This document shows positions 16,655 through 26,256 of a stretch of DNA of 64,000 nucleotides, in pieces. The stretch comes from Paenibacillus algicola (GTDB lineage: Bacteria; Bacillota; Bacilli; Paenibacillales; Paenibacillaceae). The DNA is taken from positions 2,608,501 through 2,672,500 of the forward strand of contig NZ_CP040396.1 of the NCBI RefSeq assembly GCF_005577435.1, given 5' to 3'. How positions within the stretch are numbered: the first letter of the stretch is position 1; each line of letters starts with the position of its first letter. Under the pieces are notes generated by a model, which searched no databases, was not told the origin of the DNA, and saw only the letters and a list, made by a program, of their open reading frames with translations. The translations under genes were made by a program, and so were the position numbers.

Positions 16655-19363
16655 TTAGCGCGCCACGGTTTCCATAACGAAGGCTTCGATGACGTCGCCT
16701 TCTCTGACGTCGCTATAGTTTGCCAAAGTAATGCCGCATTCATAACCCTGCGCGACCTCTTTTGCATCATCTTTATAGCGCTTGAGGGAATCGATTTTGC
16801 CTTCATGAACCACAATGCTGTCCCGGATCAGGCGAACTTCCGCATTACGGGCAATCTTGCCTGAGGTTACCATACAGCCGGCAATCGTTCCGACCTTGCT
16901 AACCTTGAACGTATTGCGGACCTCGGCATGGCCGATAATGTTCTCCTTGTATTCCGGATCGAGCATGCCTTTCATCGCCTGTTCGATTTCCTCAATGACA
17001 TTATAAATTACCCGGTGGAGACGAATGTCTACCTTTTCCTGCTCGGCGGTCTGCTTTCCTTGGGTGTCCGGACGAACGTTAAAGCCGATCACGATAGCAT
17101 TGGATGCCGCAGCAAGGATAATATCAGACTCTGTAATCGCACCTGCACCGCTGTGAATGATCTTCACGCGAACGCCCTCAACCTCAATTTTGTTCAAAGA
17201 GCCCTTCAATGCTTCTACCGAGCCCTGTACATCACCTTTGATGATGACGTTCAGGTCCTTCATCTCACCGTCTTTAATATGCTTGAACAGATCGTCGAGC
17301 GTGACGCGAGTTCCATAATTCAATTCAGACTGACGCTGAGTTATCGCCCGCTTGTCAGCAATGGAGCGTGCCTTGCGCTCGTCTTCGAATACCATGAATG
17401 GATCGCCTGCGCCCGGAACCTCAGTCAGACCTGTAATTTCTACAGGAGTCGAAGGACCGGCTTCTTTCAGACGGCGTCCCTTGTCGTTAACCATAGCCCG
17501 GATCCGCCCGAAGCAGTTACCCGCTACGAATGCGTCGCCGACCTTCAGTGTGCCATGCTGTACGAGAATACGGGCAACAGGCCCTCTTCCTTTATCCAGC
17601 TCGGCTTCAATAACGGTACCCCGTGCGCGCTTGTCTGGGTTCGCCTTGTACTCGTTCACTTCAGCGACGAGCAGAATCATTTCCAGCAAATCCTCAAGAC
17701 CCATGCGCTGCTTCGCAGATACATTGACGAAAATCGTATCGCCGCCCCACTCTTCCGGGACCAGCTCGTATTCCGTCAGCTCCTGCTTCACTTTATCCGG
17801 ATTCGCATCCGGCTTATCGATTTTGTTGACCGCTACGATGATTGGCAGGCCCGCTGCCTTAGCATGGTTAATGGCTTCCACCGTTTGAGGCATTACGCCG
17901 TCATCCGCCGCCACAACAATAATCGTCATATCTGTAACCTGCGCTCCCCGGGCACGCATGGCCGTGAAAGCTTCGTGGCCTGGTGTATCGAGGAAGGTAA
18001 TTTTCTTGCTGTTGATTTCAACCTGGTATGCCCCGATATGCTGGGTAATACCACCAGCTTCACCGCCGGTTACATTCGTAGAGCGGATCGCGTCCAGGAG
18101 CGTGGTTTTACCATGGTCAACGTGGCCCATGATCGTAACTACAGGAGGACGATCTTTCAAGTCGGCAGCTTCATCCACTTCCTCTACCGTCTCAAAGCGG
18201 TCTTCCTCCACTGGAATCTTCACCTCTACCTCTACGCCGAACTCACCGGCCAGAAGCAGAATCGTATCGATATCCAGCTCTTGGTTGATCGTGGCCATCA
18301 CGCCGAGGAAAATCAGCTTCTTGATGACCTCAGAAGCATCCTTATGCAGCAGCTTCGCCGTTTCACCGACGGTCATATTGCCACGGACGATAATTTTCTT
18401 CGGCGTGTTGTCGATTTTCTCGCGAGGAGGCTGGTTGTTCTGATTGCGTCCCCGGTTATTTCTGCCGCCGCGATTGTTATTACGGAATCCACCCTGACGA
18501 TTGTTATCATCAAAGCGCTTGCCGCCGCTGGAGCGATTGTTGTTTCCACCGCCGCCATTGCTATTATTACCGCCATTGCCACCGCTGCGGTTGCCGCCGC
18601 GACCGCCGGCAGAACCTGCATTTCCACCTGCATTGCGATTGCTGTCTGTACGTGCGCCTGATGCGCCTGCTCCTTGCGGTCCACGGCTATTTTGCTGCTG
18701 CCCCGTTTGCTGGCTGCGTCCTGTCTGCTGGCCAGACTGTTGCGTGGAACGAGTGCCCTGCTGACCGGATTGCGGAGAACGATTGCCTTGCTGGCCTCCG
18801 CCAGTGCGGCTGCCGCGATTTTGATTCGTGTTACCTTGCGAATTTGAACTTGACGACGAATTCCTCCGGTTATCCTGACCGCTGCTTGAACGCTGCTGTG
18901 AACCGGAAGCCTGGTTTTGGGTTTGTTGGTTTCTACTATTCATACCTACCTGCTTTTCCTGTTGTTTTTGAGTCTGGCCCTGATCCTGGGTTTGCAATGA
19001 ATCCTTTTGGCCTTGATTACGGCTGCCGCCAGACCCACCCCGGCTGCCGTCCATAACTTTATCCGAACCGTTTCGAGGTGGCTGCACCGCCTTCGAGGAG
19101 CCGCGGTCCGAAACCGATGCCGGCTTTGACTGTTCTCCTCGAGAGGCATTGGAGCCATCACGCTTTGCAGCCGCATTCGACTTGATGTCCTTGAAGAACT
19201 GCTCTACCTTCGAAACGGTGTCATTCTCCATCACGCTCATGTGATTGTTGACCGGAACGTTTAAACGCTTGAGTATTGTGATGATTTCTTTACTGCTCAT
19301 ATTGAGCGATTTAGCATATTCATATACACGAAGTTTATTGTCTTTGTTTTCCTGTTTACTCAA
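16655..19363 (-). CDS. infB: Translation initiation factor IF-2 with a very long low-complexity N-terminal region
   Basis: IF-2 is the GTPase that places initiator tRNA on the 30S subunit. The 902-residue protein is far longer than B. subtilis IF-2 (716). A small IF2_N helix domain (about residues 1-57) is followed by about 250 residues dominated by Gly, Asn, Gln, Ser and Arg with many RGG-like and GGNN tracts. A second IF2_N domain starts near residue 320, then the G domain: GHVDHGKT (G1), DTPGH (G3), NKID (G4), then domains II to IV. Start TTG (19361-19363) with GGAGGTG seven bases upstream, overlapping ylxQ by eight bases. The linker looks intrinsically disordered. Confidence 0.97.
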   Translation of the reverse strand: MSKQENKDNKLRVYEYAKSLNMSSKEIITILKRLNVPVNNHMSVMENDTVSKVEQFFKDIKSNAAAKRDGSNASRGEQSKPASVSDRGSSKAVQPPRNGSDKVMDGSRGGSGGSRNQGQKDSLQTQDQGQTQKQQEKQVGMNSRNQQTQNQASGSQQRSSSGQDNRRNSSSSSNSQGNTNQNRGSRTGGGQQGNRSPQSGQQGTRSTQQSGQQTGRSQQTGQQQNSRGPQGAGASGARTDSNRNAGGNAGSAGGRGGNRSGGNGGNNSNGGGGNNNRSSGGKRFDDNNRQGGFRNNNRGGRNNRGRNQNNQPPREKIDNTPKKIIVRGNMTVGETAKLLHKDASEVIKKLIFLGVMATINQELDIDTILLLAGEFGVEVEVKIPVEEDRFETVEEVDEAADLKDRPPVVTIMGHVDHGKTTLLDAIRSTNVTGGEAGGITQHIGAYQVEINSKKITFLDTPGHEAFTAMRARGAQVTDMTIIVVAADDGVMPQTVEAINHAKAAGLPIIVAVNKIDKPDANPDKVKQELTEYELVPEEWGGDTIFVNVSAKQRMGLEDLLEMILLVAEVNEYKANPDKRARGTVIEAELDKGRGPVARILVQHGTLKVGDAFVAGNCFGRIRAMVNDKGRRLKEAGPSTPVEITGLTEVPGAGDPFMVFEDERKARSIADKRAITQRQSELNYGTRVTLDDLFKHIKDGEMKDLNVIIKGDVQGSVEALKGSLNKIEVEGVRVKIIHSGAGAITESDIILAAASNAIVIGFNVRPDTQGKQTAEQEKVDIRLHRVIYNVIEEIEQAMKGMLDPEYKENIIGHAEVRNTFKVSKVGTIAGCMVTSGKIARNAEVRLIRDSIVVHEGKIDSLKRYKDDAKEVAQGYECGITLANYSDVREGDVIEAFVMETVAR

Positions 19364-19682
19364 TATACTCCACCTCCGACATTACCTCCAATTTCTTGGA
19401 GATCATTTCTGCGAATCCTTGATCCGTAACGGCCAGCACAACCCGTTCAGGTTTACCTACGCTTGTGCCCAGACTTTCCCGGTCAAATCCGATTACCAGA
19501 GGGATGTTGTAAGAACCGCATTTATCGCGGAACTTCTTTTTTGTATTATCTGAGGCGTCACCCGCCAGAAGGACTATTTTTGCTTCAGAAGACCGGATGG
19601 CTTTGAGCACGATCTCATCGCCGGTAACCACTTTGCCCGCCCGCATCGCCAATCCTAAGCTGGACAATGCTTTATTGTTCAT
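19356..19682 (-). CDS. ylxQ: L7Ae-family ribosomal protein YlxQ
   Basis: A 108-residue L7Ae/L30e/S12e/Gadd45-fold protein. It shows the [15 protein letters not shown] opening typical of the YlxQ branch, the [13 protein letters not shown] strand and the KKFRDKC segment; the family binds kink-turn-like RNA. The ATG at 19680-19682 fits family length; a GTG three codons upstream has its ribosome site too close. It overlaps the end of rnpM by 11 bases and infB by eight bases, so the three are tightly coupled as in B. subtilis nusA-ylxR-ylxQ-infB. Confidence 0.9.
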   Translation of the reverse strand: MNNKALSSLGLAMRAGKVVTGDEIVLKAIRSSEAKIVLLAGDASDNTKKKFRDKCGSYNIPLVIGFDRESLGTSVGKPERVVLAVTDQGFAEMISKKLEVMSEVEYIE

Positions 19683-19983
19683 CAGGCTCACGGTCCTTTT
19701 GTGCCAGAAATTCTTCTTCCACCTGCGTAAAATCCTGCGCCAGCTGCTCGTAAATATCACTGTGCACCGGCGCCTTCAAGGCACGATCGAGCGCTTTATT
19801 CTTGTGTGCCAGCTTGAAGCAGGACAGCTTTCCGCACAAATAAGCGCCTCTTCCCGACTTTTTGCCAGTCAGGTCGATCAGCACTGCGTCTTCAGGCGTT
19901 CTAACGACACGAATCAGCTGCTTTTTGGGCATCATTTCCTGACAAGCTACACATTTGCGAAGCGGTATTTTTCTCTGTTTCAC
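19672..19983 (-). CDS. rnpM: YlxR family protein (RNase P modulator RnpM)
   Basis: A DUF448/YlxR protein of about 103 residues. Conserved marks are KIPLRKCVAC near the N-terminus, the LIRVVRTPE strand and the GRGAYLC motif (about residues 46-52). B. subtilis YlxR has been renamed RnpM because it binds and modulates RNase P. I prefer the GTG at 19981-19983 since GGGGGTG lies six bases upstream and family members begin just before KIPLRKC; another GTG at 19990-19992 would add three residues. The C-terminal tail is acidic. Confidence 0.9.
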   Translation of the reverse strand: MKQRKIPLRKCVACQEMMPKKQLIRVVRTPEDAVLIDLTGKKSGRGAYLCGKLSCFKLAHKNKALDRALKAPVHSDIYEQLAQDFTQVEEEFLAQKDREPDEQ

Positions 19984-20007
19984 TTCCTGCACCCCCGCCC
20001 TTATAAT

Positions 20008-21105
20008 CTAGTCGACGGAGACGGAATCCTGATGCATCTCGCCGGTCAAGGTCTTGGGTCTGCCGTACTCCTGCTCCGCTTGGCTCTCGCTCTTGATATC
20101 GATCTTCCAGCCTGTCAGCTTGGCAGCAAGACGTGCATTCTGGCCCTTGATTCCGATCGCCAGCGACAGCTGATAATCAGGAACGATCACGCGTGCCATC
20201 TTCTCGTCTTCAAACACCTGTACCTCCAGCACCTTGGATGGGCTAAGCGCATTGGCCACGTATTCCTCGACGTTCTCGGAATAGCGAACAATATCAATCT
20301 TCTCGCCGCGCAGCTCGTTCACGATGGTCTGTACACGCATGCCCTTGGGACCTACGCAGGAGCCTACCGGATCAACCTCTTCGTTGCGGGAATATACCGC
20401 GATCTTGGAACGGAAGCCGGCTTCACGCGCAACCGATTTGATCTCGACCACACCGTCGAAGATTTCCGGAACCTCCAGCTCGAACAAGCGCTTCAGCAGG
20501 CCGGGATGTGTTCTGGAAAGAATAATCTGAGGACCCTTGGTCGTGTTCTCGACCTTGGTAATGTAAGCCTTGATGCGATCGCCATGCTTGAATTTCTCAT
20601 TCGGCATTAGCTCGGTCAGCGGCAGGGCAGCTTCAATCTTACCTAAATCAATGTAGATATTGCGAAGATCCTGACGCTGCAGCGTACCGGTCACGATATC
20701 CTCTTCCTTATCGATAAAGGCGCTGTAAATCAAGCCGCGCTCGGCTTCACGGATACGCTGGGTGACGACCTGCTTCGCTGTTTGCGCAGCGATCCGTCCA
20801 AAGTCACGAGGTGTGACTTCAATCTCGGCCACATCGTCCAATTGGAAATGCGCGTTAATATCACGCGCGGCCGGCAGCGAAATTTCCGTGCGCGGATCCA
20901 GAACCTCTTCCACTACCAGCTTGCGGGCATATACCTTGATTACCCCCGTATTGCGGTTCATATCCACTCTCACGTTCTGAGCCGTGTTGAAGTTTCTCTT
21001 GTAGCTGGAAATCAGCGCGGCCTCAATGGCTTCAAACAGCACATCCTTGCTGATCCCCTTATCTCTCTCCAACTCGTTCATCGCTTCAATAAAATCCATA
21101 CTCAT
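20008..21105 (-). CDS. nusA: Transcription termination/antitermination factor NusA
   Basis: Binds RNA polymerase and modulates pausing, termination and antitermination. The 365-residue protein has the N-terminal polymerase-binding domain (about residues 1-130), an S1 domain beginning at IVTGTLQRQ (near residue 137) and tandem KH domains with DPVGSCVGPKGMRVQ (near residue 247) and AIGIKGQNARLA (near residue 315). It lacks the C-terminal acidic repeats of the E. coli protein, as usual in Firmicutes. Start ATG, GGGGGA upstream; a second ATG two codons in is possible. It follows rimP by 32 bases. Confidence 0.97.
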   Translation of the reverse strand: MSMDFIEAMNELERDKGISKDVLFEAIEAALISSYKRNFNTAQNVRVDMNRNTGVIKVYARKLVVEEVLDPRTEISLPAARDINAHFQLDDVAEIEVTPRDFGRIAAQTAKQVVTQRIREAERGLIYSAFIDKEEDIVTGTLQRQDLRNIYIDLGKIEAALPLTELMPNEKFKHGDRIKAYITKVENTTKGPQIILSRTHPGLLKRLFELEVPEIFDGVVEIKSVAREAGFRSKIAVYSRNEEVDPVGSCVGPKGMRVQTIVNELRGEKIDIVRYSENVEEYVANALSPSKVLEVQVFEDEKMARVIVPDYQLSLAIGIKGQNARLAAKLTGWKIDIKSESQAEQEYGRPKTLTGEMHQDSVSVD

Positions 21106-21137
21106 TGAAAATCGGTTCCCCCTTTCATAAATACCGT

Positions 21138-21599
21138 CTAAAAAATGATGGCCAGTCTCGCACTGGCAACTTTATCATATGGAATCGCGTAAGTTTTTCT
21201 GGCGGTTTGGATTTCAAGCTCCTCATTCTCAAAAGAAATGAGCTTGCCTTCAAACTCCTTGCTGCCGCCCAGAGCTTCATACACCGTGACAAATACATGC
21301 TTGCCCACAGCCTTGGCGACATCCTCTTTCTTCTTCAATGGACGCTCGGCCCCCGGTGAGGACACCTCCAGGAAGTAAGCGGTCGGAACCGGATCGTTCT
21401 CATCCAGCTTCTGGCTCAGGTATTCACTGATCAAGCCGCAGTCATCGATATCGATGCCTCCATCCTTATCAACAAATACGCGTAAAAACCAATTGCTTCC
21501 TTCTTTCACATATTCCACATCTACCAGTTCAAAGCCGTGTTCTTCCAAATACGGCTGCACCATTTCTTCTACAGTACTTTTAATCTTTGATGTGCTCAA
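21138..21599 (-). CDS. rimP: Ribosome maturation factor RimP
   Basis: RimP (formerly YlxS) aids 30S assembly. The protein has the family marks [25 protein letters not shown] and SSPGAERPL. The start is TTG at 21597-21599 with GGAGGT eight bases upstream, giving 153 residues, close to homologues; the ATG eight codons earlier overlaps that ribosome site and adds residues that do not fit. First gene of the rimP-nusA-infB operon, behind a strong promoter and a leader hairpin. Confidence 0.95.
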   Translation of the reverse strand: MSTSKIKSTVEEMVQPYLEEHGFELVDVEYVKEGSNWFLRVFVDKDGGIDIDDCGLISEYLSQKLDENDPVPTAYFLEVSSPGAERPLKKKEDVAKAVGKHVFVTVYEALGGSKEFEGKLISFENEELEIQTARKTYAIPYDKVASARLAIIF

Positions 21600-21640
21600 A
21601 GAACATAACCTCCAACACTTCATTTCCTATATACCAAAGA

Positions 21641-21668
21641 GTAAAGAGTGGGTTGCCCCACTCTTTAC
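21641..21668 (-). promoter_or_regulatory. Perfect hairpin in the rimP-nusA operon leader
   Basis: A perfect 12-base inverted repeat (21641-21652 with 21657-21668, GTAAAGAGTGGG) with a four-base loop. It lies between the promoter at 21701-21729 and the rimP start. The run after it on the minus strand is TCTTTGGTAT, a poor T-tract. It may be a leaky terminator, an attenuator acted on by NusA, or an mRNA-stabilising stem. Confidence 0.65.
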
Positions 21669-21700
21669 ACAACGGTTTTATCTCCATGATTACCAAAAAA

Positions 21701-21729
21701 ATTATAACATAGTCTGCCAATAGTGACAA
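21701..21729 (-). promoter_or_regulatory. Strong sigma-A promoter for rimP-nusA-infB
   Basis: On the minus strand TTGTCA (21724-21729) and a perfect TATAAT (21701-21706) are separated by 17 bases, followed by a T-rich start region. It lies just downstream of polC and predicts a leader of about 95 bases. Confidence 0.82.
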
Positions 21730-21788
21730 GTGTGAGTCCTTGACTAGCCTGGATGGTCGGGTGGCTGTATCATCCACTCCGAAAAGCT

Positions 21789-24700
21789 CTAGAACAGGGA
21801 AAGCTGATTGCTCTCCGGCAGTCCGCGGAAGCAGCCCATCTGTGTCAACAGCTCCACCGCCGTCTTACTTGCCTTAGACTTCTGCTGGAAATCCTCAATG
21901 GATAAGAACTCTCCCTGCTCCTTAGCCGCAGCGATGTTACGGGCCGCGTTATCACCAATTCCCTGCAGGGCGGAGAACGGCGGAATCAGGCAGTCGCCTT
22001 CAACCGTAAAGCGAAGTGCGTCAGAGCGGTACAGGTCAATGTTCTTGAAGGTGAACCCGCGAGCCGTCATTTCCAGAGCCATCTCCAGTATGGAAAGCAT
22101 GCTCTTCTCCTTGGTACTTGCCTGGAATCCCAGCTGCTCAATCTCGATAATCCGCTTGTGAATGGCATCATAGCCCTGACAGCACAGCTCAATGTCAAAG
22201 TCCTCTGCCCGGACTGAGAAATACGTGGCATAATACTCGATCGGGTAGTACAGCTTGAAGTAAGCCGTACGCACGGCCGAGATGACATATGCGGCCGCAT
22301 GGGCCTTCGGAAACATGTACTGAATTTTAAGACAGGAATCAATGTACCACTGCGGTACCTTGCAGCGCTTCATCTCATCGATCCATTCCTGCGACAATCC
22401 CTTGCCCTTACGTACACTTTCCGTAATCTTAAACGCCAGACTGGCATCCATCCCTGCCTTGTAAATCAAGAATAGCATAATATCGTCACGGCAGCCGATA
22501 ACCGTCTTGATGTTACAAGTTCCATTCTTGATCAGCTCCTGCGCATTGCCGAGCCACACGCCCGTTCCGTGGGACAATCCTGATATTTGCAGCAGATCGG
22601 CAAAGCTTGATGGCTGCGATTCAATCAGCATTTGCCGAACGAACTTGGTACCCATCTCCGGCACCCCATAGGTTGCTACCGGAGAGCGAATCTGCTCCGG
22701 AGTTACACCCAGCGCTTCTGTAGAGTTAAACATGCTCATAACCTTGGGATCATTCATTGGAATCGTTGTCGGATCTACGCCAGTCAAATCCTGCAGCATC
22801 CGCATCATCGTTGGATCATCGTGGCCCAGAATATCCAGCTTCAATAAATTGGCATCAAAGGCATGATAATCGAAATGCGTGGTCTTCCATTCCGCCTTGA
22901 CGTCATCCGCCGGAAACTGGACGGGGGTAATATCTTCAACCTCCATATAATCCGGCACAACCACGATCCCGCCCGGATGCTGGCCGGTGCTGCGCTTAAC
23001 GCCGGTACAGCCGCCGGCCAGCCGGTTCAACTCAGCGCCGCGCCAGCGCTTCTGATGCTCTTCCTCATATTTCTTGGCAAAGCCGAAGGCGGTTTTTTCC
23101 GCAACGGTACCAATGGTTCCCGCTCGGAACACATTTTTCTCACCGAACATGACCTTCGTGTAGTTATGCGCTTCAGGCTGATATTCGCCGGAGAAGTTCA
23201 AGTCTATATCCGGCACCTTATCTCCCTTAAAGCCAAGGAAGGTCTCAAACGGAATATCCTGCCCTTCGCCCTTCAATCGCCCTCCGCACTTCGGACAAGC
23301 CTTATCCGGCAAATCGAAGCCGCTCGGGACACTGCCGTCCAGGAACCACTCGCTGTGCTTGCATTCTTTATCCAGACAGATATAGTGCGCAGGCAACGGA
23401 TTAACCTCGGAAATGCCTAGGAAGGTAGCTACTACAGAGGACCCTACAGAGCCCCTGGAGCCGACCAAGTATCCGTCCTGGTTTGATTTTTTAACGAGCT
23501 TCTCGGAAATTAGATAGTTCGCAGAGAAGCCGTATTTGATGATAGGCTCCAGCTCCTTCTCCAAACGGGCGACCACAACCTCCGGCAGATCCTCTCCATA
23601 GATAGACTTCGCGGTTTCATAGCAGGTGTTGCGGATTTCCTCGTCTGCTCCGTCCAGAATTGGTGTAAACAGCTTGCTCGGAAACAGCTCGATTTCTTCG
23701 AAGCGGTCTGCCAGATCGTTGGTATTTTTGACGACAATCTCAAAGGCCTTCTCTGCTCCCAAATATTGAAATTCATCCAGCATCTCCTGGGTCGTGCGGA
23801 AATGGGCATCCGGCTTTCGAAGATCCTTCAGCGGGCTGAAGCCGGTAATGCCATGGATCGTAATGTCGCGGAACAGCTTGTCCCGAGGCTCTAGATAATG
23901 AACGTTCCCGGTAGCAATGACGGGCTTATCCAGCTTTTCTCCAATGGCGATAATTTTTTGGACCGCTGTTTTCAGCTCTTCCGGACTGCCGACCAGTCCC
24001 TTGTCCACAAGGTGCATGTACATCGTCAGCGGCTGCACCTCCAGCACATCATAGAACTGGGCAACCTCCTCTGCTTCCTCTACAGTCTTGTTCAGTACCG
24101 ATTCAAAAAATTCGCCCTTCTCGCACCCGGAGAGAATAATCAAACCGTCCCTCATCTCGACCAGCTTTGACTTTGGAATGCACGGCACCCGCTTAAAATG
24201 CTGAGTATGCGACATGGATACGAGCTTGTACAGGTTTTTCTTCCCGATCATGTTTTGGGCGTAAATGCCGCAGTGGAACGGTCTCGTATTACTTAGATCC
24301 GTACCGACATAATCGTTCAGTCGGTCCAGCATCTTGATGCCCTTCAGCTTCTCAACATCAGACAGCAATCCATTGAGGATACCCGCGAGCGCTATAGTGT
24401 CATCAATGGCCCTGTGATGACTTTCGAGGAGCACCTTGTATTTGTCAGCCAGCGTGTTCAGCCGGTGGTTCTTCATGCCGGGATGCAGCATCCGGGCCAG
24501 CTCCAGCGTATCCAGGTACGGATTATCCAGCGTATTCATGCCGGCATTTTTCAAGGAAGCCTGAATGAAGCCCATATCGAATCTCGCATTGTGCGCAACC
24601 AGCACCGCATCGCCTACGAACTTCACGAACTCCTCCAGCACAGGCTCCAGATCCGGAGCATCCTTGACCATTTCATCAGTAATGTTCGTCAGCTGCTGGA

Positions 24701-26111
24701 TATGGTACGGAATTTTCTCGTGCGGATTTACGAAGGTAGCATAGCGGTCAATTTCCTTACCCTCCTGCATTTTTACGGCGGCAAGCTCCGTAATTTTGTT
24801 CTGCGTGATGGATAAGCCGGTCGTCTCGATATCAAATACAACATAGGTGGCATGATGCAATTCCAAAGGCTTGGCCTGCTCGACTACGTTGACCGCGTCA
24901 TTTACGACGTTCGCCTCAATGCCGTAGATCATTTTGATGCCATTCTTCTTGGCATGCTTGTCTGCATCGGGAAAGCACTGGACCCCGCCATGATCGCTGA
25001 CCGCAATCGCTTTATGCCCCCAGGCTGCTGCTGTTTTGACATACTTATCGATCGGAGTAACAGCATCCATCGTGCTCATTGTCGTATGGAGATGAAATTC
25101 TACCCGCTTGAGCTCCGCTTGATCTTTACGTGCAGCAGGAGCCTTCACCTCCACCAGATCCGACGGCATCATGACCAGCTCGGGCACCTGCATAAACCGG
25201 TCATACTCCACCCGTCCCCGTGCTTTAACCCACTTGCCGTTCTCCAGCAGACTCATGACCTTGAGGTCATCCTTAGTTTTGGCAAACATTTTCATCTGGA
25301 GGGAGTCGCTGAAGTCGGTCACATTATACGTAAACAGTGTGCTGCCATTACGAAGCTCTTTACGGTCCAGCCCGAAGATGGTACCTTGAATCGTAATCTT
25401 CTTCTCTTCATCCTGAATATTCTGAATGGACACCGGATGATCCTTAATGTCATAGCCAATCTGCAGCCTTACCTCTCCTTCTTCTTCCTCCGGCAGCGGG
25501 TCTGCCTCCAGCGTGGACATCATGCGCTCAATGACTTCCCGCTCTTCCTCCCGCTTCTTCTGCTCAAACTCGGCCAGGGCGGCTTGATCCTGCTGTTCAC
25601 CCAGCTGCAGCTTCACCCTGAGCTCCAGTGCGAAATATTGCTTGAAAAAGGTCATCAGCGCCTCGTCGATCTGCTTCTTCCGTGCCAGCTCCAGCGCCAT
25701 GCTATCGGGCATCTGAACAGTCAGCAGCCCGTCATTCAGCTCATGGCTTGCCCGCGCCATCCATCCGTTCACGGACGGGATTTGGCGGTGTACCCACTCC
25801 AGAAACAGCCGCCAATACTCCTGAATCACCTCAGCTGGTGTTACTGATCCCTGATACACGAATTGAAACCGGATTTTTGCAATATGATTCAGCTTCTCCT
25901 GAATACGAAGACAGAAGGACCGATATACCTCAGCAGGCACCAAGCTGTCTTTGTGCAAGGTGATCAGCCACTCCCGGTTTTCTTGCGAGATCTCAACCTT
26001 CTCAATGATTCCGTCCAAAAAATACGGATCCACCAAGCCGGCCGGCACCTCGCCCTGCCTCATCAATAGCTCAAACCTGTTTCTTTTTTCCTTTATGTCC
26101 GCTGTGCCCAT
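21789..26111 (-). CDS. polC: DNA polymerase III alpha subunit, PolC type
   Basis: Gram-positive replicative DNA polymerase with built-in proofreading. The 1440-residue protein has N-terminal and OB domains, a split PHP domain starting at FHLHTTMSTMDA (near residue 340), an inserted DEDD exonuclease with DIETTG (near 425) and HNARFDMGF, a zinc module with CLDKEC and CPKCGG (near 920), the catalytic PDIDLNFSG motif (near 955), LDILGHDDPTMM further on, and a C-terminal helical region. The ATG at 26109-26111 has GGGAGG five bases upstream; a GTG ten codons earlier (26139-26141) is the alternative. It follows proS as in B. subtilis. Confidence 0.97.
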   Translation of the reverse strand: MGTADIKEKRNRFELLMRQGEVPAGLVDPYFLDGIIEKVEISQENREWLITLHKDSLVPAEVYRSFCLRIQEKLNHIAKIRFQFVYQGSVTPAEVIQEYWRLFLEWVHRQIPSVNGWMARASHELNDGLLTVQMPDSMALELARKKQIDEALMTFFKQYFALELRVKLQLGEQQDQAALAEFEQKKREEEREVIERMMSTLEADPLPEEEEGEVRLQIGYDIKDHPVSIQNIQDEEKKITIQGTIFGLDRKELRNGSTLFTYNVTDFSDSLQMKMFAKTKDDLKVMSLLENGKWVKARGRVEYDRFMQVPELVMMPSDLVEVKAPAARKDQAELKRVEFHLHTTMSTMDAVTPIDKYVKTAAAWGHKAIAVSDHGGVQCFPDADKHAKKNGIKMIYGIEANVVNDAVNVVEQAKPLELHHATYVVFDIETTGLSITQNKITELAAVKMQEGKEIDRYATFVNPHEKIPYHIQQLTNITDEMVKDAPDLEPVLEEFVKFVGDAVLVAHNARFDMGFIQASLKNAGMNTLDNPYLDTLELARMLHPGMKNHRLNTLADKYKVLLESHHRAIDDTIALAGILNGLLSDVEKLKGIKMLDRLNDYVGTDLSNTRPFHCGIYAQNMIGKKNLYKLVSMSHTQHFKRVPCIPKSKLVEMRDGLIILSGCEKGEFFESVLNKTVEEAEEVAQFYDVLEVQPLTMYMHLVDKGLVGSPEELKTAVQKIIAIGEKLDKPVIATGNVHYLEPRDKLFRDITIHGITGFSPLKDLRKPDAHFRTTQEMLDEFQYLGAEKAFEIVVKNTNDLADRFEEIELFPSKLFTPILDGADEEIRNTCYETAKSIYGEDLPEVVVARLEKELEPIIKYGFSANYLISEKLVKKSNQDGYLVGSRGSVGSSVVATFLGISEVNPLPAHYICLDKECKHSEWFLDGSVPSGFDLPDKACPKCGGRLKGEGQDIPFETFLGFKGDKVPDIDLNFSGEYQPEAHNYTKVMFGEKNVFRAGTIGTVAEKTAFGFAKKYEEEHQKRWRGAELNRLAGGCTGVKRSTGQHPGGIVVVPDYMEVEDITPVQFPADDVKAEWKTTHFDYHAFDANLLKLDILGHDDPTMMRMLQDLTGVDPTTIPMNDPKVMSMFNSTEALGVTPEQIRSPVATYGVPEMGTKFVRQMLIESQPSSFADLLQISGLSHGTGVWLGNAQELIKNGTCNIKTVIGCRDDIMLFLIYKAGMDASLAFKITESVRKGKGLSQEWIDEMKRCKVPQWYIDSCLKIQYMFPKAHAAAYVISAVRTAYFKLYYPIEYYATYFSVRAEDFDIELCCQGYDAIHKRIIEIEQLGFQASTKEKSMLSILEMALEMTARGFTFKNIDLYRSDALRFTVEGDCLIPPFSALQGIGDNAARNIAAAKEQGEFLSIEDFQQKSKASKTAVELLTQMGCFRGLPESNQLSLF

Positions 26112-26148
26112 GGCTCCCTCCCTGCTGTATCCTTGGTTCACTTACTTA

Positions 26149-26221
26149 TAAAAATGAAAAGCTTCCGGGCAGCACCGCAAGCTCCTCTACCCTACAGAGC
26201 GTTATGCCATCCAGAAGCTTT
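26149..26221 (-). terminator. Probable terminator between proS and polC
   Basis: On the minus strand AAAGCTTCTGG (26211-26221) pairs with CCGGAAGCTTT (26158-26168) across a long, partly structured loop, followed by TTCATTTTTATAAG. The stem is solid but the T-run is interrupted, so read-through into polC is likely. Confidence 0.6.
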
Positions 26222-26256
26222 CCGGAAGATATGCGTTTAGTTACTACTTTAACATA

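Noticed and set aside
16928..18661. Long open frame of 577 codons on the plus strand opposite infB
   Set aside because: It mirrors the repetitive, GC-biased infB coding sequence, has no ribosome site or family resemblance, and opposes a highly conserved essential gene.
21745..21788. Terminator immediately after polC
   Set aside because: A GGATG/CATCC pairing exists but it is weak and has no T-run.
24852..25847. 331-codon open frame on the plus strand opposite polC
   Set aside because: Antisense shadow of polC with no start signals or recognisable domains.
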